From Sipunculus nudus (Eukaryota > Annelida > Sipuncula > Golfingiida > Sipunculidae), in contig CM049306.1 in assembly GCA_026874595.1 (NCBI GenBank), positions 59,588,019-59,652,018 on the forward strand: DNA of 64,000 nt, written 5' to 3'. The stretch's first letter is position 1. Each line of letters opens with the position of its first letter. Positions 25,621 through 39,120 of this stretch are shown in pieces. A program made the translations under genes and the position numbers. The notes beneath the pieces were generated by a model. The model worked only from the letters and a program-made list of their open reading frames with translations, searched no databases and was not told the DNA's origin.

Positions 25621-26513
25621 GTCAGAGATCATATGAGAAAGATGGGAGTAGCATTTTAACTGAACAATTAGCAGCGAGCTAATGTCAACAACCATGTAGA
25701 TACTTTGATCTTTCAGCGTAATGTCAGACTTGATTATAAGATGTAAGAATATTCAACATTTTTGCAAGGTATTTATGAAGTCTTTTGTTTTATTCTCAAA
25801 GATTTTTTCAAATGTTTTCTGAACACCCACTTTCTAAAAAGATGCAACCCTCATGGGATATTTCAAGTATGGAAGCAAATTTTTTTATCATTCATAAAAA
25901 TAAATATAACCTCATGCTGATAACGTTCCTAACGTAGCAGTTATTCACTGCAGTCATCCAAGATCTCTTGTTTTTAACCGCTGCTTTGCATAGCAAGGTT
26001 CTTTGGGCTACACCACCAGAGGCGGCAAAAAACAAAGAATTGTAACAGACAAATGAAAGGTATCGCTTTTTGTATGCTCGAAATTTTACACATTGGTTGG
26101 ACTGATTACACTGGTTCTAGCACTGCAGAGCCGCAGGGTTTTTTTCCACGCTCATCACAAAACGCCTGCAAAAATGTTCATAAAATTGCATTATTGGAAG
26201 AATTTATGGAGAAACTAAAATTTAAAAAAATAAGTTAAAAGCGAAATCCCATGTAGTAGATTAAGCAAATGAATTTGGCATACCCAACAACTTGGGTTTA
26301 GCTTTATAAATTTCATCTAATATTTGAAATGACAAAAGTTGGCAAATATTTAAAATTTTTATGATAAAATAAGTGAGAGATACGTGGAATGTTTATTATG
26401 CACGGAGGGGGGGGGGGGGGGTTGCCGCATTTTCTGCAGAATTTACAGTGTACCAATTTTTCAGCGCATACAACCATATGTGCCATGTACATGAAGTCGA
26501 TAAGTGGCCCCCT

Positions 26514-27045
26514 GACCCAGATCATGACTCAAATAATGAGCATGTCCACGTGTTGAATATAAAGACAGTGCAAGTATAGCTTGTAAACCATACTTCATTC
26601 TGGTATGATAGAGAAAAAGTTTAAAAACATAAACAGAAAAAACCCCGAAAGGGTTTAAAAGGTTCCAGAAATAAAATGTGGAATTTAAAGGTTAGAGACC
26701 AAATTATGATGCTGGATAATGAATATTAGCATCGGAAACGTAGTGAATTAATGGTGTGCAATCAAATCGATTGTATCGATGATTGGTCGTTTTCTTTTAT
26801 AATAGATTAAATTATTTGCATTTTTGCTTACCTGAATACAAACGATTATGTGTGGACATGACAAGAAGTCAAAATCACGTTTTCCAATATGCCGAGTTGA
26901 AAGGGAATTTTTCTCGCACATTGAAGGTGTTGTTAAAAGGTATACTAAAGAAGCGAACGATTGGTGTGGCATATACCAAGTGAAGGCATACATGAGGCCA
27001 TGTTGTCACAAATGACGAAAATATTAGCATTCTCATGGAGCGTAT
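26514..27045 (+). repeat. Dispersed repeat, second and longer copy
   Basis: It matches 25230-25620 and then continues into the segment homologous to 24147-24295, which in the other locus lies upstream. The first locus is therefore rearranged, or the two pieces come from different insertions. A G-run at 26407-26420 precedes it. Confidence 0.65.
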
Positions 27046-27069
27046 ATATATATATATATATGTCTCTCT

Positions 27070-27525
27070 TTGTAAACCCCCAGCTCTCCTGGTACCCAGC
27101 CCTCTTATGGTTTCGCATCGTTAATGAAATCAATAGCTCCGTGGTTATCATAGCAGCAAGGCCATAATAGAGCAGAGTATCAGTCCATTCTTACTTTGAA
27201 AGGAAATGCGTTATTGGCCAGTTTGTTACATCGGCCTATATATCAAACATACTATCGGCCCATGTATAACATATCATGCAACCCATATATATATAACAAA
27301 ATATTGCCTCATGTCGACATTAGGACGCTGCAAAACAACACAGGTTAACCGATCTGCAGAAATGTCACAACAGAAGTGACTGTTTGAACATTTGATATGA
27401 TGATAGGATGCATCTTTAGCGGAAAGGCAAATATTTCTTAATTTGTGTCTTTCCGTTGAACATTTCAAGGTATAACGAACCCTGTATTATATGTTTATGA
27501 TTATAATTCCTGTGCTCTTAAGAAA
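27070..27525 (+). repeat. Segmental repeat shared with 51.9-52.7 kb
   Basis: TCCTGGTACCCAG, GAGCAGAGTATCAGTC, TATTGGCCAGTTTGTTA, GGATGATAGGATGCATCT-like and ATATGTTTATGATTATAATTC blocks are shared in the same order with 51880-52010 and 52465-52700. The second locus has about 450 bp extra in the middle. Confidence 0.75.
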
Positions 27526-28121
27526 GAAAAATATTTCGTGTTTTTTCGCTTCTTCATACCATTGTACAAGTGATCTCAGAATAAAACCTATTGCCATTAT
27601 TTCATAAATAATGTGAATTTAAAATTCGGATTAAAAATGAAATATTGCAGAAATCGTTATATTTGAAGGTGAAATCACTAAATGTTATGTATATTTAATT
27701 TTAATGTGCCTGGTAGTTGAATAGGCCCCTTTTACTCTCAAGGAACAACACCAAAGCGACGGGAGTCCAGTGATCGCTTGGCGATTGCATATATCTAATT
27801 TTTTGTTATGTTTCAGCTGCGGCTAAATATTTTGTCCCTGCTCAGACTGTGGTTTCATCTTTTTTTTCCTATTTTGAATGAATTTGCCCATGTGAACGCT
27901 CCCTAGGATATATACACGTTCGAATAATTTAAAGTTGATCCCCCAAAGAGAGATCAAAAAGATTTCAAAGAGAAAAAAAAACTTTTCTGATGATCTAGTT
28001 ATGTTTTATATACTGCCTTGTTTGCATTACATAGATGCTGCATGCCATGATTTCCCTTTTAGGTGCAACCAAGAATTTGGATGAAATCTTATGTCCGTTT
28101 TAACGCGTGAATTCATTTTGT

Positions 28122-28127
<6 letters not shown>

Positions 28128-28178
<51 letters not shown>
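28128..28178. repeat. (TA)n microsatellite
   Basis: About 25 AT units. Confidence 0.95.
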
Positions 28179-28180
<2 letters not shown>

Positions 28181-28557
28181 TGGTCCCCCTAATTTTTCAA
28201 CACAAATGTTAAAGTGATAAAACATTGAAAATATAAATGGCATTTGCTCATATGCTCAAGACCAATATATGCCCTTTTGGTTTCATTTTCCCAAAAGAAC
28301 GATACAATTTGTTCCACCCAATTCTTACATAAAGGATGGTCACATCAATGCTGTCAGTAGGATATTATATATATATATACACACACATTTTTTTCAAACC
28401 ACGCCGTTAGATTCATTCTTACCACATTCACCTGATGATCGGGTCGCATCCCGTGAAACAGACTGTTGGGAATTTACAGTGTTGTTTTTCTTCAGAGTTA
28501 TACCGCTCTGGCCTAGTCTGAAGGCCATATAGAGCACTTTACAACGGAGGGTAACTC

Positions 28558-28561
<4 letters not shown>

Positions 28562-28598
<37 letters not shown>
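28562..28598. repeat. (TA)n microsatellite
   Basis: About 18 TA units. Confidence 0.95.
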
Positions 28599-28603
<5 letters not shown>

Positions 28604-28611
28604 CAAAAAAA

Positions 28612-29130
28612 ATACATTCAAGAGATTCAAATTCAAAGTGGATTTACTCGTTCACCCCTATATCGGATATTGTACACCTGATATAAAACTTACACTTCAC
28701 AGTGTATTAAAATCTGGTTATACGGTAATTATAGGAGGCTTACAGGGGTTGGTAAGTTTACTTTAATGTCAGTATATGGATCAGTGCTTTCGTGGGTGGA
28801 CGTCCTGAGGTCAGCCAGAGCAGGATCTCAAGTTGGAATTGATTGTGAAAAACGTAGGAAAATATGAATTTCAAGAATCGAAAAATAGGAATTTTATAAT
28901 TAAAATAGGAAAAAATTGGAATATTTTTGTATACAAGATGGATTTTAAAAATATATAGCGCACCCCCCACAGCCATTTCAGTCCACCAAAATAACTTTCA
29001 TTTGTTAAAAACACTTATAAAAAAGTGATTTGTCAAATCTAATACTTGAAATTGAATCTTTGTTTAACAACACTCTTAAGGGCTAACCAGGGTTTGGAGG
29101 GCTATTGTTTTTATTTCTTCACAGTAAGAA
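28612..29130 (+). repeat. Segmental repeat shared with 53.85-54.37 kb
   Basis: CCTATATCGGAT.TTGTACACCTGATATAAAAC, TTCGTGGGTGGAC, AATAGGAATTTTATA, CACCCCCCACAGCCATTT and TTGAATCTTTGTTTAAC all recur in order. Together with the 27.1-27.5 kb block it shows that several kilobases are duplicated in direct orientation. Confidence 0.75.
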
Positions 29131-29862
29131 ATATTTCTCTTGATTGTGACAAAAAAAGCACTTAAATAAGCACTTTTTATCCCTGCTGATAAGGTTTGAT
29201 CATTATATGTATGTAGCCGTGCTACGGTGGTTCGTAGTACATCAAGATGCATGAAGTACAGCAGTGCTGAGTGTCATACTTGCTTATCAGAGTCCTGGGT
29301 GAATTCAACTTACTGGTATAATGAACATTAAGTGAAAAAGCACAAGGTAAAGGTTGAAGATACAGGTTAACAGTGCAGGTTAAAAGAAATTTAAAATTAA
29401 AGGTGGCCAACACCGTGGCTCGAATGGCTCCGTGAAAACATGAAATTAATATACCGGTATTAAATAAAGGTAAAGCCAATGGACATTGTGAGATATGATG
29501 ATTATCAAATTATAATTTCATTACATCTTTTTTTTTTTTTTTATAAATAATATTTATTCAGAAAAAAAAACGTATACATGCATAACGTTAACATACATGG
29601 AAACACATACAATTACATACATCAGAACATGCACTTACAATACAATGTACAAGACAGTATATGCAGCTGTTCTCATTACCTGATACAATCTTATGCATTA
29701 CACTTAATTTTATAGACATGCAACATCTCTTTACCTAACAAAACATGCATCTGCATAACAACCACTAACATGCAAACATTTACAAGACAATTTTTCTGCA
29801 AATTTGCAAGGTCATCCTATTACAAAACAAAGTAAAATACTTTGAAATACATTGTATTCAAC

Positions 29863-32800
29863 TCATATATTAGTTAGTTTACCCCATTTCTTGTAATGTT
29901 TATGCAATATTTCTTTACAATCTGCCATGTATCTTTCTACTTTTTCTGTTTCTTTTAATCTATTTTTAAATACTGCAAATAAAGATGAATGGTGATCCTC
30001 TCTGTGTTTATAGAGGACATATTTATACAATAGGAGAGTCTGATTTAACAGCATGTTCGTTTCATTTACTGGAAGGATGCCATATATAATAACACAAAGA
30101 GACATGTTTGGAATGCATAATTCATACTCCTGTAACCATGCTTGTAATTTCAAATAAAAGTTCTTACTAATTGTGCAGTGGAAAAATAAGTGAATAATAG
30201 TTTCATGTTCAATGAAACAAAATGAACACCGTGGGGTGTCTTTCAACTTCCATTTGAATAAACGTTCATTCACAGGTAAATAATTATTTAGTATTTTATA
30301 CTGAAATTCCCTCAAATAGGTACTTAATGTAGTTTTATATATAGCTTGATATACCAGATCCCATGTAACAACAATATCATTCTCTATATTTAAGCATCTC
30401 CATCTTTCTTGTCCTGTTGGTGGTTTCCACAATTTATCCACAAGTGTACGATATATTTTTCTTGACTTTAAACCATTCACCGATTCAAGCCCGCTAATTG
30501 TAACAATCACATCCATATTTTGTTCACTTTGTGTGATCTTATTACTGAAAATACACTTTTTCCATTGTGTTGGGATGGCCGCTTTTAGTGCCATCCAGTT
30601 CATGTAATTTAGGAAACTATTACATTGATTTTTAACTTGCATAACAGCATCCCATTTCTTCCAAGATCCTTTATCATCTATCATGTCCTTGATATAACTC
30701 ATCCCCCCAACATGCAAATTTTTGTAATACACTGACTTTGAATTTATTTTTATATATTTGTTGTTCCACAGATATTGAAACAGAACATCATCTGGATTTT
30801 CAGGACTGACAGACACATAATAAGCCCAGTCCTCAAAACAATTCAAATAAAATTTTGGCAATATAGCAGGTAGCACAGTAACATCAAAATTATTCCTAAT
30901 ACATTGCAATCCTCCTATTTTCCTCAATCTGTACTCTAACATCTCATTAATAATTGAGTTTGAAGTATCAAAGAAGCGTTTTACCCACATTATTCTCTGG
31001 GTCTTAATCTTACAATCAATATCCGGTACATTAATTCCTCCATCATCATATTTTCCAATAATTGTGCTATATTTAACTTTTGGCTTTTTGCTCTCCAGAT
31101 GAAGTTACATAAAAGTCTCTTTATAGATAGCATAGTATTTTTGGGGGGTAATAAAACATTAGTTATATACAATATCTTTGAAATACCTAGTGAGCGCACA
31201 ACCTCTGCTCTACCATATAATGTCAGGTTTCTAGTTTTCCAAAGTGAGAGTATGGTTTCTAGGTTATTTTCAACCCTCTTAAAATTCTCCTTGTATACCA
31301 GCTCTTTATTATATGAAAACCTGATTCCAAGTATTTTTATACAATTGTGTGATAAATCTACCCATTTAAAATTATCATCATTTGGAGCAACATGTTTTAA
31401 TGATCCAATGTATGCAGCTTCTGACTTTTGAAGATTTATTCTCAGTGATGAGAAATATTCAAATCGATTTATTACAGACAAAGAATGTTTTAGTGATTCA
31501 ATATTCTTAACAAATATAGTTGTGTCATCTGCAAACATGCATATTTTTACAACAGAATTTCCAATTTGTATTCCATGAATATTAGTGTCTTTCCTTATCA
31601 TTATTGCCAATATTTCTACTGCCATTATGAATAAATAAGGAGAGAGTGGGTCTCCTTGCCGTGTCCCTCTTCCTAGCTTAAAATATCCTGTAGTGTATCC
31701 ATTGTTCAAAACTGAACTTTGTATGTCCTCATGCAATAATTTTACCCATCTGATAAAGTGATTATCAAACCCAAAATATCTTAAAGTGGCAAATACAAAA
31801 TCATGCTCCAAACTATCAAAGGCAGCTTCAAGGTCAGCTGCAAACATAATACCTGGTATGTTTTCTACAGAAGTATAATGCAATACATCCCATATCAATC
31901 TGATAGGTTCTGCTATATATCGCCCTTGAACAAAGGCATACTGATCAGGCTGGATTATTTTTGGTAGGTATTTTTCAATTCTCTTGACCATAATCTTACT
32001 TAATACCTTAACATCCACATTGAGTAAACTGATTGGCCTCCATGCATTTAAAAACTTTATGTCTTTCCCTGGTTTTGGTATTAATTTAACAAGAGCTTGC
32101 TTTTGAGATATTGTTAAGGATCCAGTTTTGTAATTTTCATTTAAACATTCCGTAAGACAATCCCCAAGTTCACTGAACAAAGCTAAATATAATTCTTTTG
32201 TCAACCCATCATTACCTGGAGTTTTATTATTTTTCATTCCCTTTAAACAATTATATACATCGTTTTTTGTAATTGGTTTACCACATGACAGTGCTTCTAA
32301 TTCATTAAATTTATTCTCACACACAGGAAGGCTCTGAAAAAACTGTAATAGCTCTTGATTATTACATACTGCTTTTTTATCATACTTATCAATGAAGAAT
32401 TTCCTAATACAAGACATAATTTCAAATGGGTCATTGATTTCTCTACCTTCATATGACAAAGAACGTAATATTGACCTTTTTTTATTATGTTTTTCAAGGT
32501 TTAGAAAATAGTGTGTACCCCTTTCACCCTCAAGTATCCACTGAGCCCTAGACCTAACAATAATACCTTTAGTAATGTTATCATAATATTCTTGCAATTT
32601 TTGTTTTAATTCATAATATTCATCATGTGATTCTGTGCTCCCAGCAGTATTTAACTGACTTTCGAGTTCAGATAACCTCTGTTCCAAACTTATTCCATAC
32701 TCTTTACGTTTCTTTGCCTTATTTTTACTATATTTTATTGTATATTCCCTTATCTTATATTTTAAATACTCCCATGTACTTTGAGCTGTTTTTAAAGTTA

Positions 32801-33653
32801 CTTCTTGCCTCCATTCTGCAATTTTACGTTTTACATTACACATATATTCTTTGTCATTAAGCAAATTATTATTCATGCACCAATGTGCAGGTCCTGACTT
32901 TGTATCATTTCTTGCAGATGCCTGAAATATTACTGCCGAGTGGTCAGTGTTAATACTAGGGATTATCTCACAACATGTAGTATATGACAACAACGTGTCT
33001 GATATTAGAAAATAATCAAGGCGTCTCTGAATTAAAGGTGTAGGTGAACGCCAAGTGAATGCTTTAACTGATTCATGTTTTATGCGCCATATATCACATA
33101 AGTTTAAAGTATCCATTATCACTGAGATTTTATTAACAGAGTTATGTTTAATACTTAATCTTCCTCCATCAGCATCCCAATCAGTGAGATGTACATTAAA
33201 ATCCCCACCCCATATTATTTCAATGCCTTGGTCATTGCGAATTTTCAATATTTCTTGGAATACCAGTTCATAAAATTCAAGCTGCTGTATTTCAGAATTT
33301 GGTGCATAAGTGTTAACTAAGATACAGTGCAAACCTTCAATTTTACATTCAATTATAACATATCTGCCTTTTGTATCAATACTCTTATTTATTTCCTTGA
33401 AATCAACATTTTTTCCAATAAGTGTACATACTCCACGTGACATTGTAGTTCCGAAAGAAAAGTACATTTCACCACGCCACTGTTTTGACCATGCTATCTT
33501 ATCATTTTGAACACAGTGACATTCTTGTAAAAAGCAGACTCCATTCTGTGACCCATGCTTCACCAGCCAATTTAACATCTGCCTTCTTTTCACATAGTTC
33601 CTTAATCCACGTACATTTAAAGAGAGGATCTGAAATATTTTATTATCTAACAA
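29863..33653 (-). pseudogene. LINE ORF2 protein: APE endonuclease + reverse transcriptase, one frameshift
   Basis: Reading starts at 33653 and is open for 887 codons. APE endonuclease motifs are LNVRGLRN (residue ~13), FLQECH, GGDFNVHLTDWDADGG and TDHSAVIF (~236). RT motifs are NAWRPISLLNVDVKVLS (~531), AADLEAAFDSLEHDF (~608), RGTRQGDPLSPYLF and FADDTTIF (~705, catalytic FADD). The reading then breaks at an A5 run (31089-31085 on the plus strand), consistent with loss of one A. The next frame continues from the same point through 30990 to 29863, with a C-terminal Cys/His motif CSFCFIEHETIIHLFFHC typical of L1 ORF2. Intact length would be about 1260 residues, as in L1. It could also be a sequencing error in a homopolymer, in which case the element is intact. 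Confidence 0.88.
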
Positions 33654-33863
33654 ACTGAAAATTGAATTGTTTTACATCCTTTAAAAACATGGGGTTTTTT
33701 GTTTGTAGTATTAATGATATTATCTCAAACAAAGTGACTGTAAATATCTTATATAAATGTCCATTGGCTTGTAACTTGACATATACATACACAAAACACA
33801 ATAGCATCAATATAATCATCAGGTCATGCCATGCCTGGCAGTCTTTACCTTAAATAACATAAC

Positions 33864-34694
33864 TTAATCACTTGCTGGTAAGTCATGCAGGGTTTCACCA
33901 TATCTTACTTTGTGAATGTGTCCGTTTAAATCTTTAACAAAAATCTTTCCTTCCCAAGTCCATGCTTCTCTGACCTTGGGGCTATTTTTTACTCTGTTAT
34001 ACAATTCATGCAGCTCTTTGCATAAATCATCCACCATTACAATACCAGAACTTTTCAGTTTCTTTCTTTGCTTCATAACTGCTGTTTTTATATTATGTCT
34101 CACAAATCTGACCATGACTGCCCTTGGCCTATCACTTTGTTGATTATTATTGCTCTTTCTAATTCGATAGGCCACTTCAATATCACTGGATTCTATCTCC
34201 ATTCCCAATTTTTCTTTACATATTTTCTGAAAAGTTGAGACACAGTTTTCAGTTCCCCCTTCAGTTTGACCATTCTCTGGAATTCCAAAAATTCTAATAT
34301 TTGACATTCTAGCATTTTGTTCTGTTTCAACTGTACGCCTAACTGCCTCTCTGGCTTCATAGTACATCAGGGTACTTTCTTGTTCTAATTCACCAACTTT
34401 CCCTGACATTTTTATTATTTCTGTTTTCAATTCTTTGTTTTCATTCTCAAGAGTAAACACTCGTGATTCCAACAACTGCACAGTTTTTTCATACCTTTCT
34501 GTGATCTTTCTGACTATTTCAGTCTCAAGATCATGCAGCATTTTCTTTAAAGTGCCTTCTGACACGCCTGACATGTTTAATTTTGATTTATCTTTTTCTT
34601 TATTTTGTCGTTTTACTTTTTGCTGGGGTGTACCAGGAGAAGTTGAAGAGGAGCTTGAGAGAACAGATCTTTGTCTTTTAAATTTTCCACTCAT
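33864..34694 (-). CDS. LINE ORF1 protein (L1-type RNA chaperone)
   Basis: This is a 276-codon ORF with no break. Residues 1-50 are basic and serine-rich. Residues 55-120 form heptad-rich coiled coil (LETEIVRKITERYEKTVQLL and on), which in L1 drives trimer formation. From about 130, MSNIRIFGIPENGQ opens the RRM-like domain and PRAVMVRFVRHNIK continues it. The C-terminal domain follows with GIVMVDDLCKEL. In the L1 family this protein binds element RNA and acts as a nucleic-acid chaperone in the ribonucleoprotein. Its length is a little under typical L1 ORF1. Confidence 0.88.
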   Translation of the reverse strand: MSGKFKRQRSVLSSSSSTSPGTPQQKVKRQNKEKDKSKLNMSGVSEGTLKKMLHDLETEIVRKITERYEKTVQLLESRVFTLENENKELKTEIIKMSGKVGELEQESTLMYYEAREAVRRTVETEQNARMSNIRIFGIPENGQTEGGTENCVSTFQKICKEKLGMEIESSDIEVAYRIRKSNNNQQSDRPRAVMVRFVRHNIKTAVMKQRKKLKSSGIVMVDDLCKELHELYNRVKNSPKVREAWTWEGKIFVKDLNGHIHKVRYGETLHDLPASD

Positions 34695-35184
34695 AACCTG
34701 GTATCAAAATATCATAAATAGTAAAACTAAGTGAACCTTTTCCCTGTCACAGTGAATGTTATTACATTTTACAACTGCCTGGCATTCAGACTAGCTTAAC
34801 TACTCATTGTTACTGCCCTAGAAAACAAATCTGAACTCTATGACCCGACTTGAGAGACCTGGTGCACATGGTCCACTGACCACGCTCAAAGAACACTACT
34901 GGATTATGCAATAAACCTTTTAATTGCCCAGTGACAGTGGGTACCCTTTATTGTAAAACAATGTTTTAAATAAGCAAAATAATATAAAAATACTTCCCTT
35001 TTCGAAGAATTAACAGCAGAGTCCTATTCCCTGGATGTTTATCTCAATGTGTACAAATTTGCAGTCACAAAGCAGGAGTATTTCTGTACAAATATGCGCC
35101 TCAATCAGGAGAGCACAAAAATGTGTCCTCTCCCTTCAGTGCACCAAATCCCTCTCCAATTTCATGTTGAATTTCATTACATCT

Positions 35185-37219
35185 ATATTTAACAGTCAAG
35201 GTACAATATAATAAAATACAAAAACTACACATGGCAAGCTAGATAATAAATGTCTCCCTCTCCAGTGCATTTACATGATAGCTCGACCACAGGAAAATAT
35301 TAATGTGCATGCAGTATTATAACCAGATTATAATAATGAGAAATATCCTGGGTAGCTTATCCCTGAGCTGAATTTCCATAATACAGCCTTCTCATATTTA
35401 TATGCACATCTCTATTCTAATACTATTATCATATGAAAAAGTGTCAATATGAGGAAACGAAGTACTATATATTTAGATATATTAACATGATAATATTTAA
35501 ACACCAGCATATCCTTTCATAAATTAATGATACTAGTACTCCAAAAAAATAAAATAAAAATTAAACCATGTACCATGAATCCAGTACTACATGACAGGAT
35601 GGGGGGGGGGGGGGGTCCAACCCAGGAGGACAAATGAAAACCCTAAAAAAAGGTCCTCAGGTTTGAAAAGGGGGGGGGGGGGTCCAGGTGGCAAAAATTC
35701 GTCTGAAGCCCTTAAGAAAACGTTGTTTCTGATGAAAAAAGGGGGGGGGGGGGTCCGGACCCCCTGGACCTCCCCCCTCCCCCCTGGATCCGCTTCTGAC
35801 AACTTTGCAGATGTTTCCAAAACATCCAAAGACAACAAGAAAGTAATTATTTTATGTTGACACCGCTTAAAATGTCACCTATACGATTCTAAAAGGGTCT
35901 CCTATTTGGAACCTTACGAGGCGTTTTCCTAAGGGTCGATCCCAAGAGGTTGTTGACGGAGAGGAGCAGAGCGGATCGGAATCACACGTCTTTGGACAAG
36001 ACACCCCATGAAGGCACAAGCCTGGGTTAACAGAACACGGAATATAAGAAAATCCGCTAAACCACAACTCACTTGAAAGCTATCAAAACAAGCACATCAA
36101 TTAAAGCAATTATCCTACAATCTCTGAAGTTTTATATACATGAAAGCATATAGAAAGCCTGCGGATTTTATGAATTACAAAACAAGCTAGACGGGAACAT
36201 TCCACTTAATAAATTATGGGATGTATTAGCTTTTTCCGTCGAGCAATAAGAAAGACTGAGAATTGACACGTTATGAACGTTACATGAAACGAACCAGAAG
36301 TTATCTCTTCTTTTTTTCGGCCAAATTCGAAAGAATGTACAGTGTCGCAGCGAGATATGTTTTCGTGAAGCGAGACCCGGATCAGCTTTACCTTTTAAGG
36401 AATACTGTCGGGACTCCGTGATTTCTGACTGTAAATAAACCCCTTAAAAATAACCGCTTGCATATAAGCTTAGCGCTATGACGAAATGTCATACTGCTAC
36501 ATGTATATGCAGAGCTTAGAATTTTTTCCACACAGTAAACCTACAGTAACATCCATTAATATGCTTCAGGACCTTCTTTTGCTTCAAACATTGTGACAAT
36601 ATGGTGTTTTATGTGGGAGGGCTTTGTGAGGTTTTCTGTATTGGGATGAATTTTAAATAAACAATGATTTGAGCATTTTTGGGGAATGTTCGAATGTATA
36701 AAGCAGATCCACTGCAGAAATCACTACGATATAATAATCCTAATTGTAAGGACTGAAGCAATCTTAACAGCCTCTAACATGAGTATGTATATATTCTCAC
36801 ATTACATATTTCTGAACTTCTGAGTAGCAGATTTTTTATTTTTCATTTTGAATTACCATTCGTTGGAGGATTTCGAGTTAAAAAAACTGATCATTTGTGT
36901 AAATGTTACAGGTTCCAATCTGCCACCAGAATAAATTCTTTCAATAGAAGATCTTTCGCAATTAACTATAGCGTTTGTTAAAATCCTGTTCAACATACAT
37001 CTTCGTGTAACTGAGTTATGCAAAACTAACTAAATCAGATGTTCTTGAAGCCCTAATCTTCCAATGAATTCCATCATTACATCAGCTATAAATCCATACT
37101 TAATATTTCTGGTGAAGTGACTGATTATCCGTATGGGAAAACTTCGGGGCGGTAAAGAGCTTAGGTTATTTTCGCAAAATCGACTAATAAACATTTAGAA
37201 CATTAACATTTAATACTAC
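35185..37219. other. Stretch without a recognised gene
   Basis: Apart from the MITE there is no exon. About 37137-37195 (GGTAAAGAGCTTAGGTTATT) matches 54393-54430, part of the duplication with the 54-58 kb region. Confidence 0.5.
35598..35798. mobile_element. GCGGATCC-type MITE (copy 2)
   Basis: It shares GTCCAACCCAGGAGGAC, AAGGTCCTCAGG and the CTGGATCCGCTTCTG end with the copies at 11.9 and 50.7 kb. The left terminus is replaced by a G-run. Three separate G-runs and a C-rich end make it strongly G/C-skewed. Confidence 0.65.
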
Positions 37220-37413
37220 TATTAAAGATATACTGACTATATATATATATAGTTTATATTTACTATGATATGTTTAAGCTAAACCTGGTTTAGAATTATA
37301 CCTGACACTGGAAAAATTAAAACCTTTTGTCTAAAACCTTAAACTTAAATCTTGAATATTTGAAATGTGATTTAGTAAATATAATTGAAATGTGTCAGCC
37401 AGACGCTTAAAAA

Positions 37414-37416
<3 letters not shown>

Positions 37417-37475
<59 letters not shown>
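37417..37475. repeat. (TA)n microsatellite, left of the Tc1 insertion
   Basis: About 29 TA units, continuing at 39126-39165 on the other side of the transposon and then into (TG)n to 39186. Confidence 0.95.
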
Positions 37476-37479
<4 letters not shown>

Positions 37480-39120
37480 TGTCACAGAAGTGAGTACATC
37501 CCTCACATTTCAGCATTCATTTTATCAAATCTTCCCAAGGGCCAATACTACGGAATTGAATCTTGAATATAGTTTAGCATAGTCAATGTACAACTTGCAT
37601 AGCAGCACAGAATTACTTTCCTCTGAAAATAACTCTAGACAAAGGCATTATTGTCTAATTGGCAGGCAACAAAAGTGAGTACATCCCACAATGACCATTG
37701 CCACCTGGCACTGTCATGACACAGGTACAAGTCATTCAACCATGCAAAGCCACTTATTCTATTCATTAATTAATGTCCATGTGTGTATCATGTGTTAGAG
37801 CTGTCAATATTGGTGCTTTGGGTATAATTCTCTCATACTGTCTACTGAATGTTCAACATGGCACCTCATGGCAAAGAACTGTCTGAGGATTTGAGAAACA
37901 AAATTGTTGCTCTTCACAAAGATGGCCTAGGCTATAAGAAGATTGGTAACACCCTGAAACTCAGTTACAGCACGGTGGCCAGGGTCATCCAGCGTTTTTC
38001 CAAGACACGTTCCACTCGGAACAGGCCTCGTCAGGGTCGATCAAACAAGTTGAGTCCTCGTGCTTAGCGTCAGGTCCAGAAGTTGGCTTAAAAAAACAGA
38101 CGCATGAGTACTGGCAGCATTGCTGTAGATGTTGCAGAAGCAGTAGGTCAGCCTGTCAGTGCTCAGACCATACGCCGCACACTGCAACAAGTTGGTCTGC
38201 ATGGCCGTCGTCCCAGAAGGAAGCCTCTTCTGATGCTGGCTCACAAGAAAGCCCGCCAACAGTATGCTTATGACATGCAGTCCAAGAGCATGAATTACTG
38301 GATCCATGTCCTGTGGTCAGACGAGAGTAAGATCAACTTGTTTGGCTCAGATGGTGTTCAGCACGTTTGGTGGCGCCCTGGTGAGGAGTACCAAGATAAG
38401 TGTTTCTTGCCTACAGTCAAGCATGGTAGGGGCAGTGTCATGGTGTGGGGCTGCATGAGTGCTGCTGGCACCGGGAAGCTGCGGTTCACTGAGGGAATCA
38501 TGGATTCAAACATGTACTGTGACATCCTGAAGAAGAACATGATGCCCTCCCTTAAGAAACTGGGCCGCACAGCAGTTTTCCAACATGATAACGACCCCGA
38601 GCATACATCCAAGATGACAACTGCTTTCCTGAAGAAGCTAAATGTGAAGGTTATGTAGTGGCCAAGTATGTCTCCAGACGAGAACCCTATTGAGCACCTG
38701 TGAGGCATCCTCAAGCGGCTGTGGAGATGCACCCGGTGGCTAACATCCGCCAGCTCCGTGATGTCATAATGGAGGAATGGAAGAAGATCCCAGCAACAAC
38801 CTGTGCAGCTCTAGTGAATTCCATGCCAAGAAGGATCAAAGCAGCGCTAGATAACAATGGCGCTCACACAAAATATTGACACTTTGGATGCCATTTAGAC
38901 ATTTTCGCTGTGGGGTGTTCTCATTTTTGTTGCCTGCCAATTAGACAATAATGCCTCTGTGTAGATTATTTTCAGAGGAAAGTAATTCTATAATGCTATA
39001 CAAATTGTACATTGACTATACTAAACTATATTCAACTTTCAGGTCTATTGTCTTGGCCGTTGGGAAGATCTAATAAAATGATTGTTGAAATGTGAGGGTG
39101 GTGCTCACTTTTGTGACATA

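Larger units (their letters stand above)
29514..35184 (-). mobile_element. Full-length L1/Tx1-type LINE with 15-bp target-site duplication
   Basis: The element runs on the minus strand from about 35169 to a poly(A) tail (T15 on the plus strand at 29528-29542). AATTTCATTACATCT occurs at 29514-29528 and again at 35170-35184, a 15-bp target-site duplication. AATAAA lies just before the tail (about 29552-29557). Order: 5' UTR of about 475 bp, ORF1 (34694-33864), 210-bp spacer, ORF2 (33653-29863), 3' UTR of about 320 bp. The total length of about 5.6 kb and the two-ORF plan match L1-group elements. The only defect I see is one frameshift in ORF2. Confidence 0.92.

Noticed and set aside
31099-31431. 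Antisense reading frames across the LINE and the Gypsy element (also 34435-34734 and 61994-62425)
   Set aside because: They are shadows of ORF2, ORF1 and integrase on the other strand.
35881-36040. Second tRNA-derived SINE (GGGTCGATCCC, CTTTGGACAAGACACCCC)
   Set aside because: Only a B-box-like match and a tail-like phrase are seen; no A box or defined ends, so not listed as a feature.
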